From CGIF01 sp031674855 (GTDB lineage: Bacteria; Bacillota_I; Bacilli_A; Mycoplasmatales; CGIF01): 64,000 bases of DNA. Under the pieces are notes generated by a model. It had not been told where the DNA came from. It made no database searches and saw only the letters and a list, made by a program, of their open reading frames with translations. The stretch covers positions 248,001 through 312,000 of the forward strand of contig CP125275.1 in the NCBI GenBank assembly GCA_031674855.1, given 5' to 3'. The position numbers and the translations under genes are program-made. Of this stretch, positions 10,135 through 20,600 are shown in pieces. Positions within the stretch are counted from its first letter, which is position 1. Each line of letters begins with the position of its first letter.

Positions 10135-10470
10135 ATGACTAACCAACTATTTTTCACCATCACCAAAGAAAACCAGCAAATCTCTTTTGCTTCCCAGCAA
10201 TATAAATTCACCATCCCAAATTGAGAACAAAAAACTGGCACTAAGGGTAAATGTCTCTGATATTACTATTTTGACCGACCTGATCGCGACCTCAAATGAA
10301 TTAGTTGGAATCAAAACCATAATGAGACCAAATCTTGAGAGTATTTACTCTTAGATCTTAAAGGAATTCTCTATAGCGGTTACATTAATAAATCCAAAAC
10401 TAAAGATGATACTTATTACTGTGAACTAAAACCGTTACCTCCTAAACCTAACTTTGAAATTATTTATTAA
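10135..10470 (+). CDS. Hypothetical protein of the replication operon
   Basis: The protein has 111 residues, read with five TGA as Trp. It opens FFTITKENQQISFASQQYKF and continues with alternating hydrophobic residues and many aromatic ones (WYYYFDRPDRDLKW, LLLDLKGILYSGYI), a pattern that suggests a small beta-barrel. Its position between polymerase and ERF genes, 3 nt before the next ATG, would suit a single-strand DNA-binding or accessory protein. That is context only, as no family motif is visible. Confidence 0.6.
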
Positions 10471-10473
10471 AAT

Positions 10474-10773
10474 ATGAATGCAAATAAAATTAAACAAGCT
10501 CTCGATTCAGTCAGAATAATCCACAACAAAAAAACCAAAAAATGATATGTGATAGTTAACTTTTTAGAAACTAATTATTGTGTTGAACATACCTCTAATC
10601 CTTGAAATGATAAAAATTTAATGAATTTAGCTAAAATAAGTATTGGTAATAAGATAGCTATGAATTTACACCAAGAAGCTAATAAGTGAACTGACCTCAG
10701 AGATAGAGAAAGCGGAGAAGAATCTTTTGCTGATAAAGAAAAGGATATAGAAGTAAAAATTTGAGATAGCTAA
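10474..10773 (+). CDS. Hypothetical protein of the replication operon
   Basis: The protein has 99 residues, read with four TGA as Trp. It starts ATG 3 nt after the previous stop, so it is translationally linked. Its sequence (MNANKIKQALDSVRIIHNKK, then YVIVNFLETNY, ending in an acidic tail DKEKDIEVKIWDS) matches nothing I know. The small size, the acidic C-terminus and the place between a putative DNA-binding protein and an ERF recombinase suggest a DNA-metabolism accessory protein. Confidence 0.6.
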
Positions 10774-10839
10774 TGTAATGGTTAGTGAACAGATAATATT
10801 TTAATCTCAGATAATTCACAAAAAATTTAACCATCTATC

Positions 10840-11589
10840 ATGACCACTAAAAAAACAGAATCTAATCCAACAACAAACATCTACCAAAAACTGCAACTCA
10901 TCCAGTCTCAAATTGGCCAATTAGAAAAAACTCGGGAAAACAAATTCCAAAAGTATTTCTATGCCGGCGAATATGACTTATTAAAAGTTATCAAGCCTCT
11001 CTTAGAAAAACAACAATTAGTTCTCTTATTCAGTGATGACATTAACGAACAGCAACCCTTATGAAAAGAACAAATCGGTAAGGAGTGAATGGTGCAATAT
11101 ACCAAACAAGCCCAATTAATTAATGCTGAGAATCCTCAGGAACAATTAACTTATCGGTTCTGAGCCATGGCCCAAAATACCGACCTAGCCAAAGCCAAAG
11201 GTTCCGCGGAAACCTATGCGATTAAATACTTCCTGCAAAAGTTCTTTTTAATCCCCACTGACAATAATTTAGATCCCGATGCTTTTGGCAGTAAAGAGGA
11301 TAACAAGGATAAGCATGATGAAACAATTTCTAAAACTTCAACAGTTAAGTTAGATTTAACTAATCCCATTAAGGCAGTTATCAAAGACATCAAAACTAAA
11401 TTGGATAAGAACGATAATAAATACTTACTCTTAGAAACTGATATTTTACCTAATAATGTTTTTGTCTTTGATTATAAAGTAGAGTCAGTTCGTTGACCCC
11501 AATTCAAAAAAGGACAAGCTTACCAATTCCAACTTGAAGAAAGCCCTAATGGTTTATTAACTTTATTAGATTTTAGTGAAAGTAATTAA
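10840..11589 (+). CDS. ERF-family single-strand annealing protein
   Basis: The protein has 249 residues. The N-terminal ~150 residues match the ERF recombinase layout: NIYQKLQLIQSQIGQLEKTR, then KYFYAGEYDLLKVIKPLLEK, and the conserved GSAETYAIKYFLQKFF followed by D-NNLDPDAF. ERF proteins anneal single strands during phage or plasmid recombination and replication. The last ~80 residues (from ~160) form a separate domain (IKAVIKDIKTKL...YLLLETD...VFVFDYK) that reappears alone as the next gene (11613-11864). The protein is therefore an ERF core fused to an OB-like or similar domain. It is probably co-transcribed with the polymerase cluster. Confidence 0.8.
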
Positions 11590-11612
11590 ACAATAAACAA
11601 TTTATCAACAAC

Positions 11613-11864
11613 ATGCAAATAACCCAAGAAATCCAAGACATAATTAAAATTAAAAAAACCAGACAAGGTAGTAATGGTAAAGATTACTTAATCTTAGAGT
11701 TAACCCAAGGCGACAGTATTTTTGTTTTCCATAATTCCGATACTCCGGAATCCCAATGAGCTGAATTAGCAGAAGGAACTGAGTATCTTTTTACCGTTAA
11801 AGAAGGAAATCGGATTGGGAGTAATGTCTTAGTTCATTTTGAAAAAGTTGATTTTATTGTTTAA
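11613..11864 (+). CDS. Stand-alone paralogue of the ERF C-terminal domain
   Basis: The protein has 83 residues. The pattern IQDIIKIKKTRQGSNGKDYL, then ILELTQGDSIFVFHN, W-aEL-eGTEYLFTV and a final hydrophobic strand follows the last 80 residues of the preceding ERF protein (IKAVIKDIKTKL, YLLLETD, VFVFDY, QFKKGQAYQFQL) residue class by residue class. A compact beta-rich fold, possibly OB-like and DNA-binding, is inferred. Duplication and separation of an ERF tail next to the parent gene suggests the two proteins interact or share a target. Confidence 0.65.
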
Positions 11865-11902
11865 AATTTACGAAATTTTATATATAAATTAGAATTTAAT
11901 TT

Positions 11903-13426
11903 ATGATAATGAATTCTCCTAAATTAACTTTTGCTTATTGAGAAAAAACTGTTGATAAATCTGAAATTCTTTCATTAGACATAGGAGAATGACACTCTGA
12001 GCGAGATTTATCTCGCACTGATTCGCTCCAAGGAAAATTAATAATAGAGGGATATTCCGAATTAGTAGATTTTTTTGCTGGTAATTGTAATTTAAAGAAA
12101 TTAATAATTCGTAATTGCCCTAAGTTAAAAAATGTCTATGCAGGAGCCAACAAAATAAAGGAAGTAGATATTAATTGCCCTTCTTTAAAATCTCTGAATT
12201 TAAATCATAATGAGTTGGAAAATATCGACAACGTTAATGCTCCTAGTTTAAGAACTTTGGTGATTTCTAACAATCATCTAAAAGGGTTAGAGTATATTAA
12301 TATTTTTTTTAATAATTTAGAAACTTTGCACTGTTTCAATAATCATTTATGGGAATTAGATTGTAGTGGAATGAAAAAATTAGAGGATGTGAACTGTTCT
12401 TGAAATACTCCTTCTTATCAAATTATCAAAGAAGTAGATAAAAATACTGGAGAAGTCATTGAATGAAAAACTTGAAAGTTAATGATTAGTTTGAAATTAG
12501 ACGAATGCACTAATCTAAAAAAGGTAGATGCCGATATGAATGCTTTGGAAGATTTAAGTTTTACCTCTCAATTACCAAATTTGGAAGAAATATCCTTGAG
12601 AGACAATAAAACTCAATGATTTCTTGATACAAGAAAAGATGAAACTAAGTCAGATAGTTATTTGCATAATTTTCCTGAAACGACAAAAACAGTTTATTTC
12701 GACTCTCCAGTTTTGAAAAGAGTCAATATTATAAACTCTGATATTAAAGAAATTATAAGCAATAAAAGAGATTTAAAAGAAGTAGAGATAATTGATGATG
12801 AAACTGATGAAGGATATTTGAGTAGTAGTGAAGACACTCCCACTAAATATGAGCAATCGGCTTATGAAGATTTACAAGCTAAGCAAAAAAAAGACTTTGA
12901 AGAAGGTAAACACACCTACCAAGGTCAAACTCATTTAGATTTATCTGGTTGTGATTTTATTAACTCTATTACTATTGATGGTGATATTGATTATCCTAAA
13001 TCCCTAGATTCAATAAATCTCGGGGGCAACTGTTTATCCGAAGTTATCATCAGAAATCTACCTAATTTAGTTAGATTAATAGTTTCACACAACAGCAAAT
13101 TAATCAAAGGTAAAACTTTAATCATTGAAAATTGTCCCAAATTGAAACTTCTTTATGACTATAAAAGCGCTGATAAGACCAAAATAGTTCCTGTTGATGC
13201 TAGAGAGTATGATGAAAAAAAAGATAATCCTTTGCGGAAGGATAAAGAATCTTCTCAACCTCAACCAACTAAGGATAAAGAAACTCCCTCAGTTCAAGAA
13301 TCTGCTCCTCCTCAACAAAATCCTTGACCTTTATTAATCATCTCCTCAACTCTGATTGGAGGCTTAGTGATAGGTTTTTATCTGCTTAACAAACTAGTTA
13401 AAAGATTAAGAAAAGCTTCTGAATAA
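11903..13426 (+). CDS. LRR protein with C-terminal membrane anchor
   Basis: The protein has 507 residues (ATG 11903; ATG 11909 is an equally good start). From ~40 to ~260, irregular LRRs of the L-I-I-x-N/C-P-x-L type alternate with N-x-L turns (LKKLIIRNCPKLKNVYAGAN). A second LRR block lies at ~335-440, followed by a Pro/Glu/Lys-rich linker and one hydrophobic span near the end (LLIISSTLIGGLVIGFYLL) with a basic tail. That arrangement is a tail-anchored protein with LRRs exposed on one side of the membrane. Codons for ~35-267 are duplicated almost exactly on the minus strand at 31371-32069. No catalytic domain is visible, so it is probably a recognition or adhesion factor. Confidence 0.85.
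12003..12702 (+). repeat. 700-bp near-identical inverted repeat, left copy
   Basis: Every stretch I compared between 12003-12702 and the reverse complement of 31371-32069 is identical, starting at gagatttatctcg and ending at tttatttcga. It lies inside LRR coding sequence. The two copies are inverted and 18.7 kb apart, so homologous recombination could flip the segment between them. Confidence 0.9.
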
Positions 13427-14008
13427 ATAACTTTTATTTAAATAAAAACTTCGATTATTTCTAACAAAAAAATCCGCCTTAACTTAGGTAATTTTAGGCA
13501 AATATGATAAATTAAAAAAGCTCTGCCACTTTTGAGATGTCTAACTCAAAACTTTCTAAATACTTGGGAAATTTCTCTTTTAGTTTTAAATAACAATTGA
13601 TAATTTCTTGGTAGAAAGAATTATTGTCAAGTTCGGAGATATCTACTTTTTCAACTTATCATTAACCTCCTTAAATTTGCTAATTTTAAAAAAAAATCCA
13701 TTAGTTAGTTGATTAGAATTAAGTTCTCCTAAATTAAGACTTAACGAGATTCTTATTAAGAACTGCTTAGATTAAGAAAGAAATTTTAAAATTTCATAAA
13801 TCATAAGTTCGACTTTTGCCGTTATCCTAATTTTTAAGATTATTTGAGCCAAGCACTCACTATTGAAAGTATTAAGATAGAACATTTACCTCGATTTAGA
13901 AAAAATAACAATCTACCATAATAATCTAGTTGAATTATATTTGCGACAAAAAAATCTTGATTTTGTTTTTAACCGGTTAAATTCAATTTTATTAAAGTCC
14001 AGCGATCA
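13427..14008. other. Decayed DNA with one gene fragment
   Basis: There is no intact gene. A minus-strand fragment (13512-13655) is listed separately. Plus-strand sequence from about 13800 to 14008 contains short peptide-like stretches in changing frames, interrupted by TAA, and ends at the small zinc-ribbon ORF. I read it as the remains of a gene whose 3' part is that ORF. Confidence 0.4.
13512..13655 (-). pseudogene. C-terminal gene fragment
   Basis: An open minus-strand frame of 47 codons follows an in-frame TAA. It reads VDISELDNNSFYQEII, then YLKLKEKFPKYLES and FELDISKVAELF, and ends in TAA. It has no start. The regular helical, D-x-S/N-rich wording is protein-like and not antisense noise, but I cannot name the family. 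It is probably the tail of a deleted gene. Confidence 0.35.
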
Positions 14009-14182
14009 ATGAATTTTCGAAATAATTATCTACCAATTAGAGTCGCTTGTCCAACTTGCGGATTTTCCGACAAATACGGAATTAAAAATTTTTATTCGGA
14101 AAATGAGATAAAATTAATTTGTCATGAACATGGGGAATATTCAATAAATATTTATAAAGATTGTAATAAAATTAATTTGTAA
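14009..14182 (+). CDS. Short zinc-ribbon ORF, possibly a gene remnant
   Basis: A 57-residue frame with VACPTCGFSDKYGIKN followed by LICHEHGEYSINI. The CPTC and CHEH pairs form a plausible zinc site of the ribbon type found inserted in many nucleic-acid enzymes. The upstream 200 nt hold frame-broken, protein-like sequence, so this may be the 3' end of a larger decayed gene whose ATG now serves as a false start. It differs from the other zinc ribbons here, which use CxxC...CxxC with aromatic spacers. Confidence 0.45.
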   Translation: MNFRNNYLPIRVACPTCGFSDKYGIKNFYSENEIKLICHEHGEYSINIYKDCNKINL

Positions 14183-14437
14183 TTAAGTTCTAACTTTATA
14201 AAACAAAAATTTTGGGTGTTCGCAATGAAAAATTAGAAGAGGGCGAGAAAAAAGCAAGAAGAAGCAGAGAGTGAATCGAATGATATTTATTGGTAGCGAT
14301 CAAGCTGAAGTAGAACAGAAATTGAGCGATGGGGAAATCAATGAGTAAGAAATGTTTTTTAGAAAAAAGTGCCAAAAAGAAGAAGCAAGAAGAATTGTAA
14401 AGTCTTTATTATATAATAAGCAAATAAGTAAATAAAT

Positions 14438-15742
14438 ATGGTACAAAATTATACAGCAAATGCCCAATATTGATTGAATTATCATTATTATTACGACGGA
14501 CGTAGATGACTAGATGGAATGAGAAGCGATGAAGAAGTCGAAAAAGCAAAAAGTAAAGAAAAAATATTAGATATTGGTAAAGAAATATTAAAAGCAAGTA
14601 TGCAATGAAGAGAAGGTTTAAATTGGATTGAAAAAATTTTAGTACATGATTCTTATAATAAGCCTTTTTGAATGAAATTAATCGGTTCTTTAGATTTAAA
14701 TGAACTTGCTGATTTAGAAGAGTTATTTTTTAATACTAACGAACCTCAAGATGATTACGGATATCAGAATGAAATTGATCTTTTAAAAATCGATAATTGC
14801 AAAAAAGTTAGAAAAATAGATTTTAAAGATAGCAATATAAATAGTTTAGAAATTAATAATTATCCATTTTTGGAGGAAATTCATCTTAATTCCAGCAGAG
14901 AATTAAAAAAGTTAGTATTGACAAATAATCTTGAATTAGTAGATATTGATCTTACGGGATGCGTTAAACTTACTGAGTTAGTTTTGATAAATAATCCTAA
15001 ACTGAAAGGATTAAGCATTATTGAAGTTCATCCTAACATTAATATTAAATTAGAAAATTTACCTAAAAGTTTAGAAAAATTTTATTTTAGTAATATAAGT
15101 GGATTAGCTGAAGAAATGAAAGGTTGTGAAATAAGAGAATTTGCTTATGATTACCAAAGATGAAGAAGAATAAAAGAACTAAAAGAATGTGGTAGATGAG
15201 CTATTTTAGGAAAAGAAAAAGTACTTATTGATGATATTAAAATCTTAATGGAAAGTGCAAAACATATTAGAGCGTTAGATGAAGCACAAGATCGCGGAGA
15301 TCAAGAAGAAATAGCAAAAAACAAGAAAACATTTCAAATAGGTGACACCGTGGTAGGAACCCACAAAAGTTTTGAGTGAGGAGAAAACTTTGTCATCAAT
15401 AAGGAAGCGGAGTTTTTTATTGAAGTTCCGATGTTGGATGAAAATCGACAGTCTAATTCTCCTAAATTAGTGAAATTTTTTAATGGTTTAAAAAACAGTG
15501 ATTCTGACACAAAAATACTTCCTAGAAGAATTGTTAGTATTGAAGATAAAACAGATTATCATGCAAACCATAACCACTTAGTAACGGCAACCGCTCAAAA
15601 AAAAGTAATAATAGCTGATTGCATAGCTAAGGTGATGAAAGTCGAAAAGGAAAAAATAGAAAACGAAGAAGTTAAAGGTTTTTATACCGGTGTTGATGTT
15701 TATCAATTAGACTGTAGAATTGTTGAGTCATATAGAAAATAA
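14438..15742 (+). CDS. LRR protein with unknown C-terminal domain
   Basis: The protein has 434 residues. The N-terminus (ANAQYWLNYHYYYDGRRWLDG) is a variant of the 'AQ-WL' head. The LRR block spans ~80-235 (IDLLKIDNCKKVRKIDF, LVLTNNLELVDIDLTGC), closing with NLPKSLEKFYFSN, the same terminal LRR seen in other proteins here. The last ~150 residues are unrelated to LRRs: a helical stretch, then a probable beta-rich part (FQIGDTVVGTHKSF, EVPMLDENRQ, DYHANHNHLVTATAQK). I cannot assign this domain. It lies 58 nt before the LRR-protease gene on the same strand and could belong to that unit. Confidence 0.75.
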
Positions 15743-15800
15743 TTTTAAATTAGGAAAAAATATCAAAATAACCACTATTTAATATTTAGTAAAAACAAAC

Positions 15801-17654
15801 ATGGAGGTAAATAATTCAGAAAAAGAAGATTGAAAAGCTATTCATCCTGACTTTGAAAAATCAGAATTTAACTGAACTTCAACGCCAAAATTATGGAAAG
15901 AATTAGGCTTAACTTATCAAGATGCTCGAGAATGAATTAAGGTGGGTTTTAAACCAAAAGATTATAATAATATTGAAAGTTGGAAAAATTTAGGTTTTAC
16001 TAGCAAAAAGGCAAGAGAATGAATTTCAGCTGGTTTGCTAATCCATGAATATCGATTAGCTAACGAACTAGAACAGCGTAAAATTACTCCTAGACACTTA
16101 GCTAAACAACTAAAAGGACGACGTGATGCTCAAGGTTGATTAGATGTTTTTTATCCTAAAGAAGAAAGAGAATCAACTGTTCATCGCTTGAATATAAGTC
16201 AAGAAAATCTAACCGGCTCACTAAAAATTAGTGATTTTCCTAATTTAACAATTTTAAATTGCTCTCTCAATCAAATCACTAAATTAACTATTACTAATTG
16301 TCCAAAATTAGAAACGTTATATTGCCACTCTAATCAACTTTCTGACCTTAATTTCTTGATGAATTTAAATAAAGAAAGTTTAGTTAATTTACATGTTAAT
16401 GATAATAAAATAAATGTTGATTTGAGTAAATTGAACGGATTTAATCAACTGAAACATTTAGATGTACTTAACACTAATGTAATATCTATCAAGAATTTAG
16501 AAAATTTACCTAAAAGTTTAGAAACAATTGTGTGTAATGGTTTATTGGCTCAAAAATTGAAAAGTTATAATATACCAAAAGGTTACTATGACAGAGATTG
16601 ATACAGTTACAAACTTTTAAGAAAAGATAAAGAAAAACTCAATATAATCATTGACAGAATCAACAACAATAGCTCGAAAACATTAGTTTTTCAATTCGGA
16701 AATAGTGTTGGTGAAAAGGCTTCGAATTTTCTTAATAATGACAATGAAAATAATCTAGGGTTAGTTCAATATAATAAAAAAGAAGAAAATGAATCTTTAG
16801 AAAAGGTAAGGGAAATCATTAAAAAAACTTCCTCTCCCAACGGGACTAAAATAGGTCTCATAAGAATAGTAGTTCATGGGGAAGATATTTATGATGAAAA
16901 AAGGAGAAAATTCACACCGGAAGATTTAGCCAAAACTGTTAAAGAAAAAATTTTCTCGAAAGAATGACAAGAATTAAGATTTGAAGAATGATTAGTAGTC
17001 GACCTAGTAGCTTGTGGGGTTGAAGATAAAAAAAAAATTTGGGGATTCGGAAAGGATTTGTTAAGATCATTTGAAGAAAAAAAACTGAACCTGGTGTGAG
17101 CTATTAATTTAGAAACAGGTTTAACTCAAGTAGTTAGCAGCGGTAGAATTCAGTATGCCGATCTTTCTAAAAAAAGTGATATCAAGTGAGATTATAAGAG
17201 AAAGGAAAGATATAAAAGAATGACAATTTGGAAGGGCAATGATTATTTTTTATATGAGAACTCAGATTCATCTGATTTTAGAGAACCATTAATGAAAATA
17301 TCAATGGACAAGGAATTAGCAAAAGAATTAGAGAGAGAAAAAGGGAAATTGATGGAGTCAAATAAGAAATTGAGAAAACAAATAAAAAATCAAGAATCAA
17401 AGCTAAAAAAATTAAAAGAAGATTTGATTAAAAAATTCAAACAATACGATATAAAAAAAGATAGAAAAATAGAAGAAGAGTTGGAGGAATTGTTATTGGG
17501 TAGACAGAAAAATAATAATCCTGAGGAACGAAAAAATTTTTTTCAAAAATTAGGAATAATAGAGGAATTTAACAAAGACCAATTAGAAGATTTTTTCAAA
17601 AATCAGGAAGAAATTATTAAGTTAAAAGAAGAACTGAAGCAAATACCAATATAG
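15801..17654 (+). CDS. LRR protein with C80-type (caspase-like) cysteine protease domain
   Basis: The protein has 617 residues. Residues 25-105 hold two or three copies of a 'W-x2-LG-(L/F)-T-x3-AREWI-x2-G' motif. The LRR head starts at ~111 (AQGWLDVFYP) and LRRs run to ~250, closing with NLPKSLETIVCNG. Residues ~290-455 fit peptidase family C80, the self-cutting domain of MARTX and large clostridial toxins: TLVFQFGNSVGEKA, then IRIVVHGE with His359, an FTPEDLA segment, and VVDLVACGV with Cys405 followed by GFGKDLLRSF. His359/Cys405 would be the catalytic dyad. A coiled coil (500-615) follows. In known toxins InsP6 activates this domain. The stop is 14 nt before the toxin-like frame at 17669, and a 2-nt slip may separate one gene into two. 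Confidence 0.8.
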
Positions 17655-17668
17655 AGGGAAGTGGTCCA

Positions 17669-20600
17669 TTGTCAATTTCCGAAAATGCCATTCGTATAGT
17701 TAATGATATAGAAAGCATAGTGAAGGAGATTAAAGAAATTAAAGAAAAGTATGCAATAGGAGAAGATTATAAAATGATACCGAAATTCTTCGAAAAAGGA
17801 GAATTTGAAAGCGAAAAAAAACTAAAAGAAGTTGTAGAATTTGTTAACGAAAATAATGAGTTAAAGGAAATAGAATTAGGATTGGAGGAATATAAAAAGC
17901 TCAAATCTCTTTTTGTTTATCTTGACAAAAATTCTGAAAAACTTCACTCACTCAAAGAATTTCATCAAGAAAAGGGATCTTCTCATGGTTTAGGGACTTT
18001 TTTTGCTGTTCTAATGATAAAGGATTACATTAAAAATGGTGGAATGAAATTTGAAGACTCGCAATTAGGCAAAACATTAAAATTTCACACCTATTTGAAT
18101 TCTCTACAAGTAGGTGTTGATTCTACCCAAGAGATCTACGGCGCTTCTAAACTTATTAGCGAAAAAGCTTTTAAAAAAAGTTGGAGTTTTGGTTCAATTG
18201 GTAAAAATGGCGGTAAATTACTTTCTCGTCTAGGGCCAATAACAGCAGGGATTAATTTTCTCTTGGATTGTCGAGAATTAAATATGGCTCGTAATGAGGA
18301 TGAAAAACTCATTTTTAAAACGAGGTTGGCTCTTGATACAGTTGGATTAGCTGTAACAGCTGCTACTGGTGGCTGAGGAGCTATTCCTTGAATAATAGTT
18401 GATTTTTCTACTAATAATTTTATTGAAAAAGTAATCCAAAATAATCATTTAATAGAAGAATCTAAACATGTGGTTGAACAGTTTTGACAATATGATCAGG
18501 ACTATGGTTCAGATCTTAAAGTGTTAACGGTTAACAACAATAAAATTTTACCACTTTCTTTTAGAAATCCGCAAATTAATTCAGATAAGACAAAAATAAT
18601 TACTAAGGGTAGCGAAAAAGATAATTTAGAGATTAGTCAAGCAGTAATTAAAGAAATTGATTTAACTAATAGCGAGGAAGTAAAAATTACTTTTGATTCT
18701 CAATACATTCATGGAACTTCTCATTGAGTTGGTTATGACGATAAGAAGCTTTTTGTGGGAAAAGACGAAAGACCGACGTCAAATAATGAGATATTTAATA
18801 TTAGAGAAATTTTGCATAAAGATGAAGAAAAGTCAATTAAATTATTAAATTTATCAAAACAAGATCGCTTAAGAATCTTTTTGCCAATTGCTCTTAAATG
18901 TAATATTAATTATAGTTATAGTGGAGTGCCTTTTTCTGGTAAAATCGAAGATCATAAATTGAAAGTTATTAGAGAGATTCAAGAAAGTAAATTAATAGTT
19001 TTTCATTACAATTCGCGCGAGTTAAATTATGACATTGATGGAGAAGATCAGGGACAATCTCAAACTGAATTCATTGATCAAGAAAATACCATGACAAATT
19101 TAGATCTTTCCTATGTTATCACTCCGATTAAAATAAATCTAGGCAATAGGGAAATGGATTTCGTTTGTCTCATTTCCCCTCCCAACAATGCTGAAAAACC
19201 TGAAGATTACAGTGTTAAACTCCGAAAAAACATCAGTTATGAATTTGAATGCAAAAATAGTCAAGGTAAATTCTATTTAACTCCAGTTGAAGGAGTTAAA
19301 TACATCATTTCTAACTCTCAAGAAACAACTTGAACAATTATAAATAATAATAGAGAGGATGAAATAACTGTAACCGATGGCTTGAATGATAAAGAAAAAA
19401 TTCTAAACATAGGGAAGAAAAAAATTATATTTAAATTTGAAGACGGTCAGATTCCAAATAAGATAAAAATTCAGAATGGTGAAGAATTATTCAAAATTGA
19501 TATTAGTAATAAGGATAATAGAGAAAGAAAACTGCTTTTTCCCATCGTACTCAACGGATTGAGATTTGAAAATATTAAAAATCACGCTGAGGAGTTAGGA
19601 GAATATATCAAAAAAACCCTTGAACACAATGCCTTTGCTAAAAGTTATGTAGAAAAGGAAAGGTATATAGAATTTGACAACTATTTAATTAAAGACGGAA
19701 GATTATTGAAGAAAATTTGATATGATACTAAAAGTGAATCAGAAGATAAATTAATTTATCTTCAATGTTACGATCAAGAAGAAGCAATACTGATTGCAGC
19801 TCGAAAAAGTAATCATCTTTATTACTTTTTACCAGAGAGAAAGTTATTATTATACCAAGAAGAAAAAAATTCTCCAATTGAAGTAATTTCGAATGGCATC
19901 GAATACTGCTCATTGAACGGTAATCAGGTAATTGCTAAATATCAAATTTTGGGAGCTATGCTGTTGTTAGAAGGAAAAAAAAAAATTCTTCGACAAATAA
20001 CAGATTTTGATCTAGATGCTGATAAAAATATAAAAGAAAGGTTACAATATTATAAGAAAAAAGAAGGATGATTAATTCCTAAGATTTTGCCGGCTGTGAA
20101 GATTGTTGAGGATGATTCCTCCATTATTAAGCAATGATACATAGACGGAGAACTTATCAAGTTACCAAAAAATAAAACTGGTAAAAATAACATTTTTGAC
20201 TTGGATCTTTGTGCTTACAGAAAGAAAGACAATTTAGATATTTATTATTTCTTCAGACCCGAAGAAGGAAAAATTTATTGAAAAACAAAAGAAAACGAGT
20301 TAGCCGAGTTAGAGTTGAAAAACTTATCAGAAAAAAAGATAATTGGAATTTCACAGAACGGTTTAGAAATTTCCTTGCTGGTCGAAGGGGGAATTTGATA
20401 CTCACTTGCATTAGACGATAGAGTTGTTTTATCAGGAGTGAACGAAAGATGATTAGCCAGAAATGAAGGCAAAGATTTATTATCAGCTGTCAATTCATTA
20501 TTAGAAGAAAAAGATTTAGAAAAAAAATCTAAAATAGTAACAATTTTAAATTATAATAAACTAGCGGCTTACTATCTTATTGACAAAGGAATATTAGTAA

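Noticed and set aside
4592..13426. Three genes (4592, 7404, 11903) each exactly 1524 nt long
   Set aside because: Their sequences are unrelated in content, so equal length is coincidence.
13800..14182. Class I lysyl-tRNA synthetase pseudogene
   Set aside because: The CPTCGF zinc motif and a few upstream peptides looked suggestive, but frames are broken and no HIGH or KMSKS motif is present. It cannot be supported.
14225..14437. Lys/Glu-rich frames before the 14438 LRR gene
   Set aside because: They are short, interrupted in all frames by TAA/TAG and show no consistent codon pattern.
17652..17671. Independent start of the 17669 gene with its own ribosome binding site (agaggga)
   Set aside because: A purine run does lie 5' of the TTG, but the frame is open upstream and the 2-nt slip explains the join better. 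Kept as an alternative, not as the main call.
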